DNA of 64,000 bases from Kribbella pratensis (GCF_004366075.1 NZ_SODU01000001.1:2501134-2565133); one strand, 5' to 3'; positions 51,664-60,952 are shown, numbered from the stretch's first letter. A program made the numbers and translations. The notes: generated from the letters alone by a model not told the origin.

Positions 51664-52814
51664 CCGAAGTTCTTCCCTTCACCTCGGTAGGTGACGAGCT
51701 CGGTCACCTCATCACCGTCAACAGCGTGCACGACGTCGAACCGCTCCAGCATCTCGCCTGCCTTCGCGTACCGCATCCACACTCTGTCGCCGATTCGCAG
51801 CCGATCGGCCGATGCTCCCTGGACCGGAGTCTGCACCTCGCCGGCGCCTTCGGTGCCCAGCAGCTTCAGTCCCGACGGCGCGGCGGGCAGCGGCAGCCGC
51901 GACTTCTTCGCCGGCCCCGAGGCCACGTACCCACCGCCGAAGAGCGTGGCGATCCGCGGCGCGGGCCGCCGTACGACGTCCAGCGCGTAGGCCATCGCAT
52001 GCTCGGGCTGGAACACGTCGTACTTGTCGAAAAGGGTCGGACCGTAGAGACCGGAGCCGGCGGTGACCTCGGTGACGACCGGGTCGGCGCTGCTGATCTC
52101 CAGGCTGCCCGTCCCGCCGCTGTTGACGATCCGGAGCGGCGCGACCTGCTTGACCGCGTCGACGACCGCGCCGCGCCGGTCGGCGAGCTCGGCGGCCGAA
52201 CGGCGCTTCACCCAGCGGACGGCGGGCGACGTGTCGGGGAGACCGGCGATCTGCGCCTCGTAGAACATCACGCCGGTCAGCTCGAACGCGTCGTCCGCGG
52301 CGACGGTGCGCGCCAGCGCCGCCACGTCGGACGGGGTCCGCAGCGGCGACCGCCGTACGCCGAGATGCTGGCCGAAGATTCGCAGCGAGGCGTCCACGTC
52401 GAGGCAGATCTGGATCCGCGCGGTGCCGGTCGCGGCGGCCTTGACGTATCCGAGGTGCTCCGGCGAGTCGATCATCAGCGTGATCCGGGACGCCGCCTCG
52501 GGGTCCTCGGAGAGCTCGCGAAGCGCGGTCCGGTGGGTCGTCGGGTAGCCGAGCAGGATGTCATCGACACCGTTGCGGGCCAGCCAGAGCGCTTCGGGGA
52601 GCGCGTAGCTCATCACGCCGTGGAACCCGGGCCGCTCGAGCGCGGCCGTGATCAGCGCGCGGCAGCGGACCGACTTGGACGCGATCCGGATCGGCGTGCC
52701 GGCGGCGCGCCGGACCAGATCGTCGGCGTTCCGCCGGAACGCGGCGAGGTCGATCACCGCGTACGGCGCGTCCAGCCGCGCGGTCAGACGGGTATACCGG
52801 TCGAAGTCACCCAT
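51660..52814 (-). CDS. Alanine-racemase-like PLP enzyme (amino acid deaminase/aldolase)
   Basis: A 384-residue PLP enzyme with an alanine-racemase N-terminal barrel. The cofactor Lys is in RIASKSVRC (about residue 50), followed by the SGGTGSLE phosphate loop. The length and C-terminal region fit the amino-acid deaminase/D-threonine-aldolase-like family of actinobacteria, which has few characterised members. ATG 52814 is chosen over an earlier in-frame ATG because the family starts with FDRYTRLTARLDAP. First gene of the three-gene operon. Confidence 0.87.
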   Translation of the reverse strand: MGDFDRYTRLTARLDAPYAVIDLAAFRRNADDLVRRAAGTPIRIASKSVRCRALITAALERPGFHGVMSYALPEALWLARNGVDDILLGYPTTHRTALRELSEDPEAASRITLMIDSPEHLGYVKAAATGTARIQICLDVDASLRIFGQHLGVRRSPLRTPSDVAALARTVAADDAFELTGVMFYEAQIAGLPDTSPAVRWVKRRSAAELADRRGAVVDAVKQVAPLRIVNSGGTGSLEISSADPVVTEVTAGSGLYGPTLFDKYDVFQPEHAMAYALDVVRRPAPRIATLFGGGYVASGPAKKSRLPLPAAPSGLKLLGTEGAGEVQTPVQGASADRLRIGDRVWMRYAKAGEMLERFDVVHAVDGDEVTELVTYRGEGKNFG

Positions 52815-52963
52815 AACCGGAGTGTAGGACACGAAATACTGAAAGGTAATTCAACTTCTCCTCCAACTTCGGTCCCTGGGGAGGCCGGACCAGGGAGTCC
52901 CACGGGCGCGACCCAGGGCCGGCACGGCTGAATCTGGATCCACACCCACTGGAAAGGATTCTC

Positions 52964-53950
52964 ATGAACGTCAGCCGCCGCACTCTCCTCCGGACCACCG
53001 GCGCCGCCGCGCTGGCCACTCCGCTGCTCACAGCAGGCGCGGCCGCCTCTCCGAAGCTCCCGTTCGGACCTGTCAAGCAGATCGACGCGGGCGTCCTCAA
53101 GGTCGGGTACGTCGAGCTCGGGCCGGCCCACGGCACCCCGGTGCTCCTGCTGCACGGCTTCCCGTACGACATCCACAGCTACGAGCAGGTCGCCCCGCTC
53201 CTCGCCCGCCGCGGCTACCGCGTCGTGGTGCCCTACTTCCGCGGCCACGGCAGTACGACGTTCCGCTCGGCCGCCACGCCCCGCAACGTCGACCAGGCCG
53301 CGTTCGCGCTCGACACCCTCGCCCTGATGGACGCGCTCGGGATCCAGCGGGCCGTGCTGGCCGGCTACGACTGGGGGTCGCGCACCGCCGACATCATCGC
53401 GGCGCTCTGGCCGGAGCGCGTGAAGGCACTGGTCTCGGTCACCGGGTACCTGATCACCAACCTGGAGTTCAACAAGAAGCCGCTTCCCCCCGCGGCCGAG
53501 AACGCCTGGTGGTACCAGTACTACTTCGCAACCGAGCGCGGCGCGGCAGGCCTGCACCAGTACAAGCGGGAGATCGGTGAGTTCATCTGGAAGTTCAACT
53601 CGCCGACGTGGAAGTACAGCTCCGCGACGTACGCCCGGACCGCAGCCGCCTTCGACAACCCGGACTACGAGGCCATCGTGATCGGCAACTACCGGTGGCG
53701 GCAGAGCCTGATCCCGGCCGAGCCGGAGTACGCCGAACTGGAGAGCGAACTGCAGAAGGCGCCGAAGATCGCCGTACCGACGATCACCATCGACGGCCGC
53801 TACGACCCGTTCACACCGGCCGGGAACGGGTCGTCGTACCGGGACCACTTCACAGGGCGCTACCAGCACCGCACCTTCGACGTGGGGCACAACGTGCCGC
53901 AAGAGGCACCCCGGGAGTTCGCGCAGGCAGTGATCGACGCTAGTCGATGA
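52964..53950 (+). CDS. Tat-exported alpha/beta hydrolase (epoxide hydrolase/dehalogenase-like)
   Basis: A 328-residue hydrolase with a twin-arginine signal (SRRTLLRTTGAAAL at residues 4-17). The oxyanion motif is LLLHGFPYD, the nucleophile Asp136 is in GYDWGSRTAD, and the His lies in DVGHNVPQEAP. Asp nucleophiles with W after them mark epoxide hydrolases and haloalkane dehalogenases. Export in folded form suggests action on external compounds. It overlaps the convergent lipoprotein gene by 11 bp. Confidence 0.9.
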   Translation: MNVSRRTLLRTTGAAALATPLLTAGAAASPKLPFGPVKQIDAGVLKVGYVELGPAHGTPVLLLHGFPYDIHSYEQVAPLLARRGYRVVVPYFRGHGSTTFRSAATPRNVDQAAFALDTLALMDALGIQRAVLAGYDWGSRTADIIAALWPERVKALVSVTGYLITNLEFNKKPLPPAAENAWWYQYYFATERGAAGLHQYKREIGEFIWKFNSPTWKYSSATYARTAAAFDNPDYEAIVIGNYRWRQSLIPAEPEYAELESELQKAPKIAVPTITIDGRYDPFTPAGNGSSYRDHFTGRYQHRTFDVGHNVPQEAPREFAQAVIDASR

Positions 53951-54710
53951 CAGCCTCCAGAGCCGGTACGACGCTGCGCGCCCAATCGGCCTGCTGATCG
54001 GCGCGTGTGGACGTCGTGGCGAGTAGAGCGACTGTGGAGCCGTGGACGACGGACAGGTCGACGTAAGACTCCGCACCGGCGTACGCACGCACCCCGGCAG
54101 CAGCTGTGTCGTCGGCCCAGAGCTGTTTCACACTCAGGTCACCGCCGGTGCCGCAGGCGTCCATGCGTGCCTTGTAGCCCTTGTAGTAGGTCTCCGCCTG
54201 CTTGGAGTTGCTGAAGCGGAGCAGGAGCGCAGTGGCAGGTAGGGCGTCGGCTGTGCGGTAGCTGCCGGTCAGTGCGTAGGCGGGGACTGGCAGCGAGCCG
54301 GCGACCGGCTGGCCGGCACAGCCGGAGGGCAGTGCTTCGTACGACGCCTGGTGTGGGTCGCGGCGGCGCGTCCAGGTGTTGTTGCCAATGAAGCCGGCCT
54401 CTGCACCACCCGGGTCCCTGTAGGTCTTCCAGCCAGTTCCGAGCTTCTCAGGTGCTGGGAGGTTGGCTGCGGTGAGCGGACCGGCGTTGGCTGGCGGCGG
54501 TGCGGTCGCTTGTTCGGGCACCTCCGGCGGGACAGCCGCATCTGTCGGTTGGGTGGAGCTCAGTGTGTTGGTGGGCACCGGGACCGTCCCTCCGACCGCT
54601 GTGGGGATCGGAGTCGGTGTGGGCGTCGGTGTGGGCTCTTGGGCGGCCGAGTTGGAGCTGCAACCGAGCAGAACGACTGACAACGCGGTGGCGACTACTA
54701 GCGCTTTCAC
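53940..54710 (-). CDS. Secreted lipoprotein of unknown function
   Basis: A 256-residue predicted lipoprotein. The lipobox is VLLGCSS (Cys17). A Thr/Pro-rich linker (TPTPTPTPIPT) and a Pro/Ala-rich stretch lead to a globular domain from residue about 80 with Cys residues at about 143 and 201. I do not recognise the domain. Its GTG/ATG start overlaps the end of the M15 peptidase gene (54707-54710), so both probably act on the cell surface together. Confidence 0.8.
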   Translation of the reverse strand: MKALVVATALSVVLLGCSSNSAAQEPTPTPTPTPIPTAVGGTVPVPTNTLSSTQPTDAAVPPEVPEQATAPPPANAGPLTAANLPAPEKLGTGWKTYRDPGGAEAGFIGNNTWTRRRDPHQASYEALPSGCAGQPVAGSLPVPAYALTGSYRTADALPATALLLRFSNSKQAETYYKGYKARMDACGTGGDLSVKQLWADDTAAAGVRAYAGAESYVDLSVVHGSTVALLATTSTRADQQADWARSVVPALEAVID

Positions 54711-56014
54711 TTCGGCTCGAAGTGCTGGTAGTCGGGTTTGGCCCAGCCTGCACCCCAGAAGTACCCCTGGCCGATCAGAGCCTTTGTAGCGGCACTGCTC
54801 GAGAAGAGCATGCCCGGACGCACCACGGACCGGTTGCGGTACGCCAGCCCGTTCGACGGGTACCAGACACCGTTCGCGGCAAGGTACGGGTTCTCCACAG
54901 TGTTGATGTCGATCGCCCAGCCGTACGAGTGCGGCGACAGCGAGTACGGGTCACCCGTGACGCGGCGGCAGTTGAACGCGGACGTGTTGTCGGCCGCCAT
55001 CGACTTGATGTCGCTGCCGCCGAACACATCCACCCGGCGCATCTGCCGGATCGGGAACTTCGACGCGAACGTCGAGGTCCACGCGGTGATCATCTTCGCC
55101 ACCGCGGCGTCCCGCAGAATCAGCTCGCCACGGTGGACGCGGCCGTCGAAACCCCAGTAGTTCAGCTGCAGCAGCCGCAGCGACGACGGCTTCACGGGGC
55201 ATCCGGCGCGGTACGTGTTCGGCACCATCGCGGCGGAGACGGCGTACACCTTCGGGTTCAGTGCCGCCTTGATGACGATCGTCGCGAGGCCGGAGTACTC
55301 CATCGCGGACTGGGCGACGGACCGCGTGACGACGCGGACGGTCCGCGTCTTCGGCAGGTCGTCGGGGACCCGCAGCCGGAAGTTGCCTCCTGCATCCATC
55401 GTGGCGATGTTCAGCAGTCGCCATACTCCGCTGCCGAGGTACTCCTGCAGCGCGAGTTCCTTGCCCGGTTCGGCCGGCACCATCCGCCCGGTGACCGAGA
55501 CGCCGGTCAGCGTCGCGTACCAGGACGCCGGTGTGCTGATCAGGATCTTCCGGTCCTGGATCGGCACGGTCCGGTAGTCCGAGATCGCGAGCGCCGTCTC
55601 CGCCTTGACCCCGATCATCGTGCGGAACGCCCAGGTGCCTGTGTACGCCGACACGAAGCTGAACTTGTACACGCCGCCGGCCGTGGTCCGGGTCGAGGCG
55701 CGCAGTACCCACGCACCGGGGACGCGCTGCCACAGCGTGATGTAGGAGCCAGTGATCGGCTGACTGATCTTGCCGGCGAAGACGGTCGGCTTGTCCTCCC
55801 AGGACGCAGCCGGCTGATCCAGCGTGATCGACCACGCCGCCGCAGGAGTCACCGCTGGTTTCGGTGTAGGCGTGGGTGTAGCTGTCGGCGTGGGTGTTTC
55901 AGGAGGACTCGCAGTCGGCGTGACACTCGGCGAAGGACTTCCGTCCGCGTACGCCACGCCGACCGACCCAAGACTCAACAGAACTGCGACCGCCACCCCG
56001 ACGACGCGCTTCAT
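54707..56014 (-). CDS. Secreted M15-family peptidoglycan peptidase
   Basis: A 435-residue exported protein. Signal peptide (residues 1-24), a Thr/Pro-rich linker (TPTATPTPTPKPAVTP), two to three beta-sandwich repeats, and a C-terminal M15 peptidase domain. Zinc ligands are visible as SPHSYGWAIDIN (His, Asp) and the terminal DYQHFEPK (His). M15 enzymes (VanY, endolysin-like) cut peptide stems of peptidoglycan. ATG 56014 is eight or nine bases from GGGAGG; a GTG at 56023 is too close to it. Operon with the lipoprotein. Confidence 0.9.
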   Translation of the reverse strand: MKRVVGVAVAVLLSLGSVGVAYADGSPSPSVTPTASPPETPTPTATPTPTPKPAVTPAAAWSITLDQPAASWEDKPTVFAGKISQPITGSYITLWQRVPGAWVLRASTRTTAGGVYKFSFVSAYTGTWAFRTMIGVKAETALAISDYRTVPIQDRKILISTPASWYATLTGVSVTGRMVPAEPGKELALQEYLGSGVWRLLNIATMDAGGNFRLRVPDDLPKTRTVRVVTRSVAQSAMEYSGLATIVIKAALNPKVYAVSAAMVPNTYRAGCPVKPSSLRLLQLNYWGFDGRVHRGELILRDAAVAKMITAWTSTFASKFPIRQMRRVDVFGGSDIKSMAADNTSAFNCRRVTGDPYSLSPHSYGWAIDINTVENPYLAANGVWYPSNGLAYRNRSVVRPGMLFSSSAATKALIGQGYFWGAGWAKPDYQHFEPK

Positions 56015-56098
56015 CCGCCCCACCCTCCCTGGACAACACCTACCCCCTTATAAGAGGCAGTCACCCGGGGAGACGTCACACGAAGGCGGGAAGTTCTT

Positions 56099-57202
56099 TC
56101 ACTCCTGCAGTCTCTTCACGGCGGCGTCGATGCGCTCGTCGGTGCCGGTGAGCGCGACCCGGATGTGCCGGTCACCGGCGGTTCCGTAGAACGCACCAGG
56201 TGCGACGAGGATCCCGCGGTCCGCCAGTGCGCCGACGGAGCCGTACGCGTCGTACGACGGGTGCGACGCCCACAGGTACAGCCCGCCGTTGGACAGGGTG
56301 ATCTCCCAGCCCGCATCGGTCAGAGCATCCCGCAGTACCGCACGGCGACGCAGGTAGCGAGCACGCTGCTCCTCGACATGAGCGTCGTCGGCGAACGCGG
56401 CGGCCATCGCGGCCTGGATCGGCGACGGCACCATCAGCCCGGCGTGCTTGCGTACGGCGAGCAGCTCGGTGACGACGGTCGGGTCACCGGCGACGAAGCC
56501 ACCGCGGTACCCGGCGAGGTTGGAGCGCTTGGACAGCGAGTGCACCGCCAGCAGGTTGTCGAAGCTGCCACCGGAGATATCCGGGTGCAGCACCGACACC
56601 GGCTTCTCGTCCCAGCCGAACTCGGTGTAGCACTCGTCGCTGACCAGCAGTACGTCGTTCGCCCGCGCCCACTCGACCGCGCGCCGCAGGTCGGCCGGCG
56701 GGGTGATCTCTCCGGACGGGTTGCGCGGAGAGTTCAGGTACGCGACCCGGACCGGCCCGCCGTACGTCGTGGGGTCCGCGACCGGGACGCTGGTGGCCCG
56801 GGCGAGTGCAGCGCCGGCCTCGTACGTCGGGTACGCCAGGTCCGGGATGAGGACCGTGTCACCGGCTCCGATGCCGAGCAGCGTCGGCAGCATCATGATC
56901 AGCTCCTTGGTGCCGATCACAGGCAGTACGCCGCTCTGCGGGTGGACACCGGTCACCTCGAGCCGCCGCGCCATCCAGTCCACAGCCGCCTGCCGCGCTG
57001 CCGACGTACCGATCGTGGTCGGGTACGCCGGGGCGTCCGCCGCGTCGGCCAGCGCCTGCTTCACCAGCGCCGGCACCGGGTCGACGGGGCTGCCCACCGA
57101 CAGGTCCACGATCCCGTCGGGATGCGCAGCCGCCTTCTGCTGATACGGGGCGAGCTTGTCCCACGGGAAGTCCGGCAACCGGCTGGAGGTATCAAAGATC
57201 AC
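56099..57202 (-). CDS. dapC: Succinyldiaminopimelate transaminase
   Basis: A 367-residue fold-type I aminotransferase of the DapC branch in actinobacteria: N-terminal RLPDFPWDKLAPYQQKA, LSVGSPVDPVPALV, the PLP Lys in SLSKRSNLAGYRGGF (about residue 228), and YLNSPRNPSGEI. It converts N-succinyl-2-amino-6-ketopimelate in lysine and diaminopimelate synthesis. In many relatives fdxA lies next to dapC; here it does not. Confidence 0.92.
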   Translation of the reverse strand: MIFDTSSRLPDFPWDKLAPYQQKAAAHPDGIVDLSVGSPVDPVPALVKQALADAADAPAYPTTIGTSAARQAAVDWMARRLEVTGVHPQSGVLPVIGTKELIMMLPTLLGIGAGDTVLIPDLAYPTYEAGAALARATSVPVADPTTYGGPVRVAYLNSPRNPSGEITPPADLRRAVEWARANDVLLVSDECYTEFGWDEKPVSVLHPDISGGSFDNLLAVHSLSKRSNLAGYRGGFVAGDPTVVTELLAVRKHAGLMVPSPIQAAMAAAFADDAHVEEQRARYLRRRAVLRDALTDAGWEITLSNGGLYLWASHPSYDAYGSVGALADRGILVAPGAFYGTAGDRHIRVALTGTDERIDAAVKRLQE

Positions 57203-57283
57203 CTGCTTATTCTCCCCTACCCGCTCGGCAGCTGAGATTGCCTGTCCAGATCACTACGATCAGTGCGGACAGGGGGTGACCGA

Positions 57284-58405
57284 ATGACGTATGACGTGGC
57301 AGTGGTGGGGGCCGGCGCGATGGGGTCGGCTGCCGCGCGGGCGCTGGCGGCGGCCGGGCGAGAGGTCGTCGTACTGGAGCAGTTCACGCTCGGGCACGAG
57401 CGCGGCGGGTCGCACGGCGCGACGCGGTTGTTCCGGCCGGCTGCGGACGACGCCGAGATAGCTGAGCTGACTGAGCGGGCGCGGCCGCTGTGGCGGGAGC
57501 TGGAGGCGGAGTCGGGTGAGACGCTGCTCGAGGAGACCGGTGGGATCGACCACGGGATGGGCGACGCTTCGGTCGAGACCTTCCGGTCGTTGCACGGGGC
57601 AACCGGGTCCGTGTTCTCGGCAGCGGAGGCTGCTGAGAGATGGCCCGGGTTCCGCTTCGAGACCGATGTGCTGTACCAGCCGGGGTCAGGTCGGCTGTAC
57701 GCCGATCGGACCGTTCACGCGCTACAGGTCGTGGCTGGTCGTTTGGGCGCCGAGTTCCGGGTCCAGTCACCAGTACGGGCGCTGCGGGCGCATCACGGTT
57801 TTGTCGAGCTCGACGTACCAGGGGGCGCAGTGCGGGCGCGGCACGTCGTACTGGCCACTGGACCGTGGACTCCGAAGCTGGCAGAGGGAGTGGTGTCGTT
57901 GCCGCCCTTCACAGTGACTCAGGAGCAGCCGCGGTTCTTCACACCTCTGTCAGACGAGCTGGAGTGGCCGTCCTTCGTGCATCACGGCCCTACCAGCTAC
58001 GGCCTCTACGAGCCCGGCTCCGGCGTCAAGGTCGGACTGCACGCGACCGGGCCGGAGGTGGACCCCGACGAGCGCGACTTCCAGCCGGAGCCGGAACGGG
58101 ACTCGGCCCTGCTGCGGTACGTCGAGCAGTGGTACCCAGGGTTGGACCCCCACAGGTCCACGGCGATCAGCTGTCTCTACGACACCACACCGACGTCCGA
58201 CTTCGTCATCGACCGCGCCGGACCGGTCACGGTCGCCGCCGGGTTCTCCGGCCAGGGATTCAAGTTCGTGCCGCTGGTCGGCGCGTTCGTCCGCGACCTG
58301 GTCACCGGCGCCGCCCAGAAGTCAGGCCAGAATTCAGGCCAGAAGTCAGCCCAGAGGTCAGTTCAGCCGCCGGCCCGGTTCAGATTCCAGAGCTTTCAGA
58401 GGTAG
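57284..58405 (+). CDS. FAD-dependent amine oxidase (sarcosine/N-methyltryptophan oxidase-like)
   Basis: A 373-residue flavoprotein. FAD motif VVGAGAMGSAAARALAA (residues 6-22), the RGGSHGATRLFRPA segment, and AISCLYDTTPTSDFVID, where the Cys corresponds to the covalent FAD attachment site of monomeric sarcosine oxidases. It probably oxidises a secondary amine with O2. AGGGGG precedes ATG 57284. The C-terminus ends in a 12-bp tandem-repeat tail (QKSGQNSGQKSAQRS) that adds about 16 residues beyond the family end. Confidence 0.9.
   Translation: MTYDVAVVGAGAMGSAAARALAAAGREVVVLEQFTLGHERGGSHGATRLFRPAADDAEIAELTERARPLWRELEAESGETLLEETGGIDHGMGDASVETFRSLHGATGSVFSAAEAAERWPGFRFETDVLYQPGSGRLYADRTVHALQVVAGRLGAEFRVQSPVRALRAHHGFVELDVPGGAVRARHVVLATGPWTPKLAEGVVSLPPFTVTQEQPRFFTPLSDELEWPSFVHHGPTSYGLYEPGSGVKVGLHATGPEVDPDERDFQPEPERDSALLRYVEQWYPGLDPHRSTAISCLYDTTPTSDFVIDRAGPVTVAAGFSGQGFKFVPLVGAFVRDLVTGAAQKSGQNSGQKSAQRSVQPPARFRFQSFQR
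58315..58362 (+). repeat. Four 12-bp tandem repeats at the oxidase 3' end
   Basis: Units CCAGAAGTCAGG, CCAGAATTCAGG, CCAGAAGTCAGC and CCAGAGGTCAGT follow one another without gaps, encoding a Gln/Ser-rich tail in frame. Confidence 0.8.
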
Positions 58406-58734
58406 AGGCCGGTCTGCCCGTCCTCCAGGCGACCGGCGGCCACCGCATGCAGGTCGCGCTCGCGCAGCAGGATGTAGTCGTCGCCTCGCACCTCCACCTC
58501 GGCCCGGTCCTCCGGGTCGAACAGCACCCGGTCGTCGACCTCGACGGTCCGCACGTTCGCACCGATCGCGACCACCTTGGCCCAGGACAGGCGGCGGCCC
58601 ATCTGCGCGGTGGCGGGGATCAGGATGCCTGCCGACGACTTCCGCTCGCCCTCCTGCTCGAGGGAGACCAGGACGCGGTCGTGCAGCATCCGGATCGGGA
58701 GTTTGTCGTCGGACAGCCGCTTGCGTGGAGTCAC
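58396..58734 (-). CDS. GroES-like co-chaperonin
   Basis: A 112-residue GroES-fold protein. The barrel core runs from MLHDRVLVSLEQEGERKSSA, then GILIPATAQMG and VVAIGANVRTVEVDDRVLF to DDYILLRERDLHAV. The mobile-loop region (KSSAGILIP) is present. It has a longer N-terminus (PRKRLSDDKLPIR) than the canonical GroES and lies away from any groEL, so it is probably a second, specialised co-chaperonin. GTG 58734 overlaps the DUF3618 stop codon (GTGA). Confidence 0.85.
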   Translation of the reverse strand: MTPRKRLSDDKLPIRMLHDRVLVSLEQEGERKSSAGILIPATAQMGRRLSWAKVVAIGANVRTVEVDDRVLFDPEDRAEVEVRGDDYILLRERDLHAVAAGRLEDGQTGLYL

Positions 58735-58994
58735 CGGCGACCCACCAGGCGGCGGATCACCAGGAGCACACCGACCACACCGCCGACGGCACCGACGACC
58801 GCGAGGATCTTCTGGGTCCGCAGCTGACCCCGCTCGTCGAAGACCTGGGCCTTGGCCTGCTCGACCTGCCGCAGGGCGACGTTCTTCGGGTTCGCCCGGT
58901 CGACCAGCTCGTCCACGGCCGAGGCCAGGCGCGCCCGGGTGGCGGCGATGTCCGCCTCGATCTGCTCGGCCGTCCGAGCCTTCGTGTCCGCCAC
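58731..58994 (-). CDS. DUF3618 membrane-anchored protein
   Basis: An 87-residue protein. The DUF3618 core is EQIEADIAATRARLASAVDE then LVDRANPKNVALRQVEQ, and one transmembrane helix (about residues 62-80, ILAVVGAVGGVVGVLLVI) ends the protein. The helical cytoplasmic part may form a coiled coil. I chose GTG 58994 (VADTKART), about ten bases from GGAAGGAG. Paired with the GroES-like gene. Function unknown. Confidence 0.85.
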   Translation of the reverse strand: MADTKARTAEQIEADIAATRARLASAVDELVDRANPKNVALRQVEQAKAQVFDERGQLRTQKILAVVGAVGGVVGVLLVIRRLVGRR

Positions 58995-59061
58995 GTGTCG
59001 GCGCTCCTTCCATCGGCGGGGCTGCCCCGATCTGCCCTTGGTCACCCACCATCCTCGCAGG

Positions 59062-60105
59062 TCATGCTCGCAGGTCCACGACCACCTTGATGTCTTCGGG
59101 TTCCCGTACCAATGCGTCCGGCCACTCGGACAGCGGCACGGTCCGGGTGATCAGCCGCTCCAGCCAGACCCGGTCCGCGGCCAGCAACACGTCAACGGCG
59201 TCGGCGTAGTGCCGCTTACCTGCGTTCACCGTCCCGACCAGGGCGGCGTTGCGGACCACCAACTGCCGGACCAGCGCGTCGAGTTGCACGTCGACCGTCG
59301 CCGGCCCGGGGTGGATCCCGGCCAGACACATGACACCAGCAGGCGGCAGCAGCGAGGCACAGTCGAACACCAGTTGCCCAGCACCCGTCGCCTCGATCAC
59401 CACATCCGGTACGACGTCCAGCTGCCCCAGGTCGGTGATGTAGGTACCGCCAAGCGCCCGTACCAACTCTGGCTTCGGCCCGTCCTCAACCCGGTCCAGC
59501 ACGTGTACGTCGTACCCGCGCTGCCGGGCGATCAGTGCGGCCAGCAACCCGATCGGTCCGGCGCCCGTCACCAGTACATGCTGCGGAGCGAACCACGATC
59601 GGGCTCCGACCTGGTCCACCTGCTCCCACGCCTTGGTGAGGATGCTTGCCGGCTCCACGAGCACACCGAGCTCTCCCAGCGCAGCAGGCACGGGTACGGC
59701 GAAGTACGGGTCGACCCGCCAGCGCTCAGCGCCGTACCCGTCCATCTCCTTGATGCCGCGCTCGGTGTACTGCCCGTTGCGGCAGAAGTCCCATTCACCT
59801 CGTGCACAGGCCGGACAGGGCACCGGGTCGGGTCGGCGTACCACTCCGGCGACCAGGTCGCCTGGGGCGAAGCCGGAGCCGGCAGGTGCCTCCAGCACGC
59901 GTCCGAGCGACTCGTGTCCGATGACGAGGTGGTCGGCGCCGGGACGGCCACTGCCGAACGCTCCGGAGACCAGCTCCAGGTCGGTCCCGCAGATGCCGGT
60001 GAGCAAGCCCTCCACCAGGATCGAACCGTCGACGACGGGAGGTTCTGGGACGTCGCCCACTGTCGCCGAGTCGGACTTGCCCGGCGTGACTGTCATGGCC
60101 CGCAT
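59062..60105 (-). CDS. Glucose 1-dehydrogenase-like zinc MDR
   Basis: A 347-residue medium-chain dehydrogenase of the archaeal glucose-dehydrogenase type: MRAMTVTPGKSDSATVGDVP, LLTGICGTDLELVSGAFG with the catalytic Cys, HLVIGHESLGRV with His, CPACARGEWDFC for structural zinc, and GAGPIGLLAALIARQRG. The GlcDH C-terminal type favours sugars over simple alcohols. It follows the transglutaminase gene with a 4-bp gap, so it is probably the last gene of the ATP-grasp operon. Confidence 0.9.
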   Translation of the reverse strand: MRAMTVTPGKSDSATVGDVPEPPVVDGSILVEGLLTGICGTDLELVSGAFGSGRPGADHLVIGHESLGRVLEAPAGSGFAPGDLVAGVVRRPDPVPCPACARGEWDFCRNGQYTERGIKEMDGYGAERWRVDPYFAVPVPAALGELGVLVEPASILTKAWEQVDQVGARSWFAPQHVLVTGAGPIGLLAALIARQRGYDVHVLDRVEDGPKPELVRALGGTYITDLGQLDVVPDVVIEATGAGQLVFDCASLLPPAGVMCLAGIHPGPATVDVQLDALVRQLVVRNAALVGTVNAGKRHYADAVDVLLAADRVWLERLITRTVPLSEWPDALVREPEDIKVVVDLRA

Positions 60106-60109
60106 CGGG

Positions 60110-60952
60110 TCAGGCTAACCGGGTCATGTCGACGGTCACCTCGATGGCCGTCGCTGCCTCGCCGGAGTAGATGCCCTTCAGCGGCGACACGTCCGCGTAG
60201 TCGCGGCCTGTCGCCACCCACACGTGCCGGTGCCCGATCGAGATGTCGTTGGTCGGGTCGAAGCCCCACCACTCGCCGGTCCACGCCTCCACCCACGCAT
60301 GGCTCTCGCCGACGACCGTCTCGCCCACCGCCGCGTCCGGCTTGGTGTGCAGGTAGCCCGAGACGTAGCGGCTCGGTACACCGACCGCGCGCAGCATGGC
60401 CAGGGTGAGGTGCGCATAGTCCTGGCACACGCCCTCACCGGCCTGCCACGCGTCGACAGCGGACGAGTGCACACCTGTGGTGCCGCGCTGGTACTTCAGC
60501 GTGTCGTGGACCCACTTGGACACCGCCAGCACGGTCTCCTGCGGCGAACGGCCCCTGCGCAAGGAGCGGGCGACCGCGGACAGCTCCCGGTGCTTCGGCA
60601 CGTAGGTGGTCCACTCCAGGTACTCGGCGTACGTGTCCAGGACGTCCGCTGACTTGAGCTGCACCCAGGTGACCTCAGCCGACGGCGGCGGCTGGTCGCT
60701 CGTCTCGACGACGGAGGCCGCGATCACCTTCAGTTCGGTGTGTGGGCTGTGCAGATCGAAGGAGTTGACCTCGGTACCCCAGTAGTCCGTGTACTTGTAC
60801 GCGCGGGCCGGAGGGATCGTCTCCAGCCGAGCCACCATGAGGTTCTGCCGGTCGTCATGACGCGGTGTCAGCCTGGCTTCGTTGTAGGACTGGGTCACGG
60901 CCGTCGCGTAGCGGTAGCCCGTCGTGTGCACGACGCGGAGGCGCCAGTTCAC
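60110..60952 (-). CDS. Transglutaminase-like protein (ATP-grasp cassette)
   Basis: A 280-residue protein with an N-terminal beta domain (WRLRVVHTTGYRYATAVTQS) and a transglutaminase core. The Cys is in GEGVCQDYAHLTLAML, the His in SHAWVEAW and the Asp in FDPTNDISIG, so the triad is complete. GTG 60952 overlaps the stop codon of the alpha-E gene. In this cassette the three proteins are always found together; Iyer and Aravind suggested peptide synthesis or modification. Confidence 0.92.
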   Translation of the reverse strand: MNWRLRVVHTTGYRYATAVTQSYNEARLTPRHDDRQNLMVARLETIPPARAYKYTDYWGTEVNSFDLHSPHTELKVIAASVVETSDQPPPSAEVTWVQLKSADVLDTYAEYLEWTTYVPKHRELSAVARSLRRGRSPQETVLAVSKWVHDTLKYQRGTTGVHSSAVDAWQAGEGVCQDYAHLTLAMLRAVGVPSRYVSGYLHTKPDAAVGETVVGESHAWVEAWTGEWWGFDPTNDISIGHRHVWVATGRDYADVSPLKGIYSGEAATAIEVTVDMTRLA

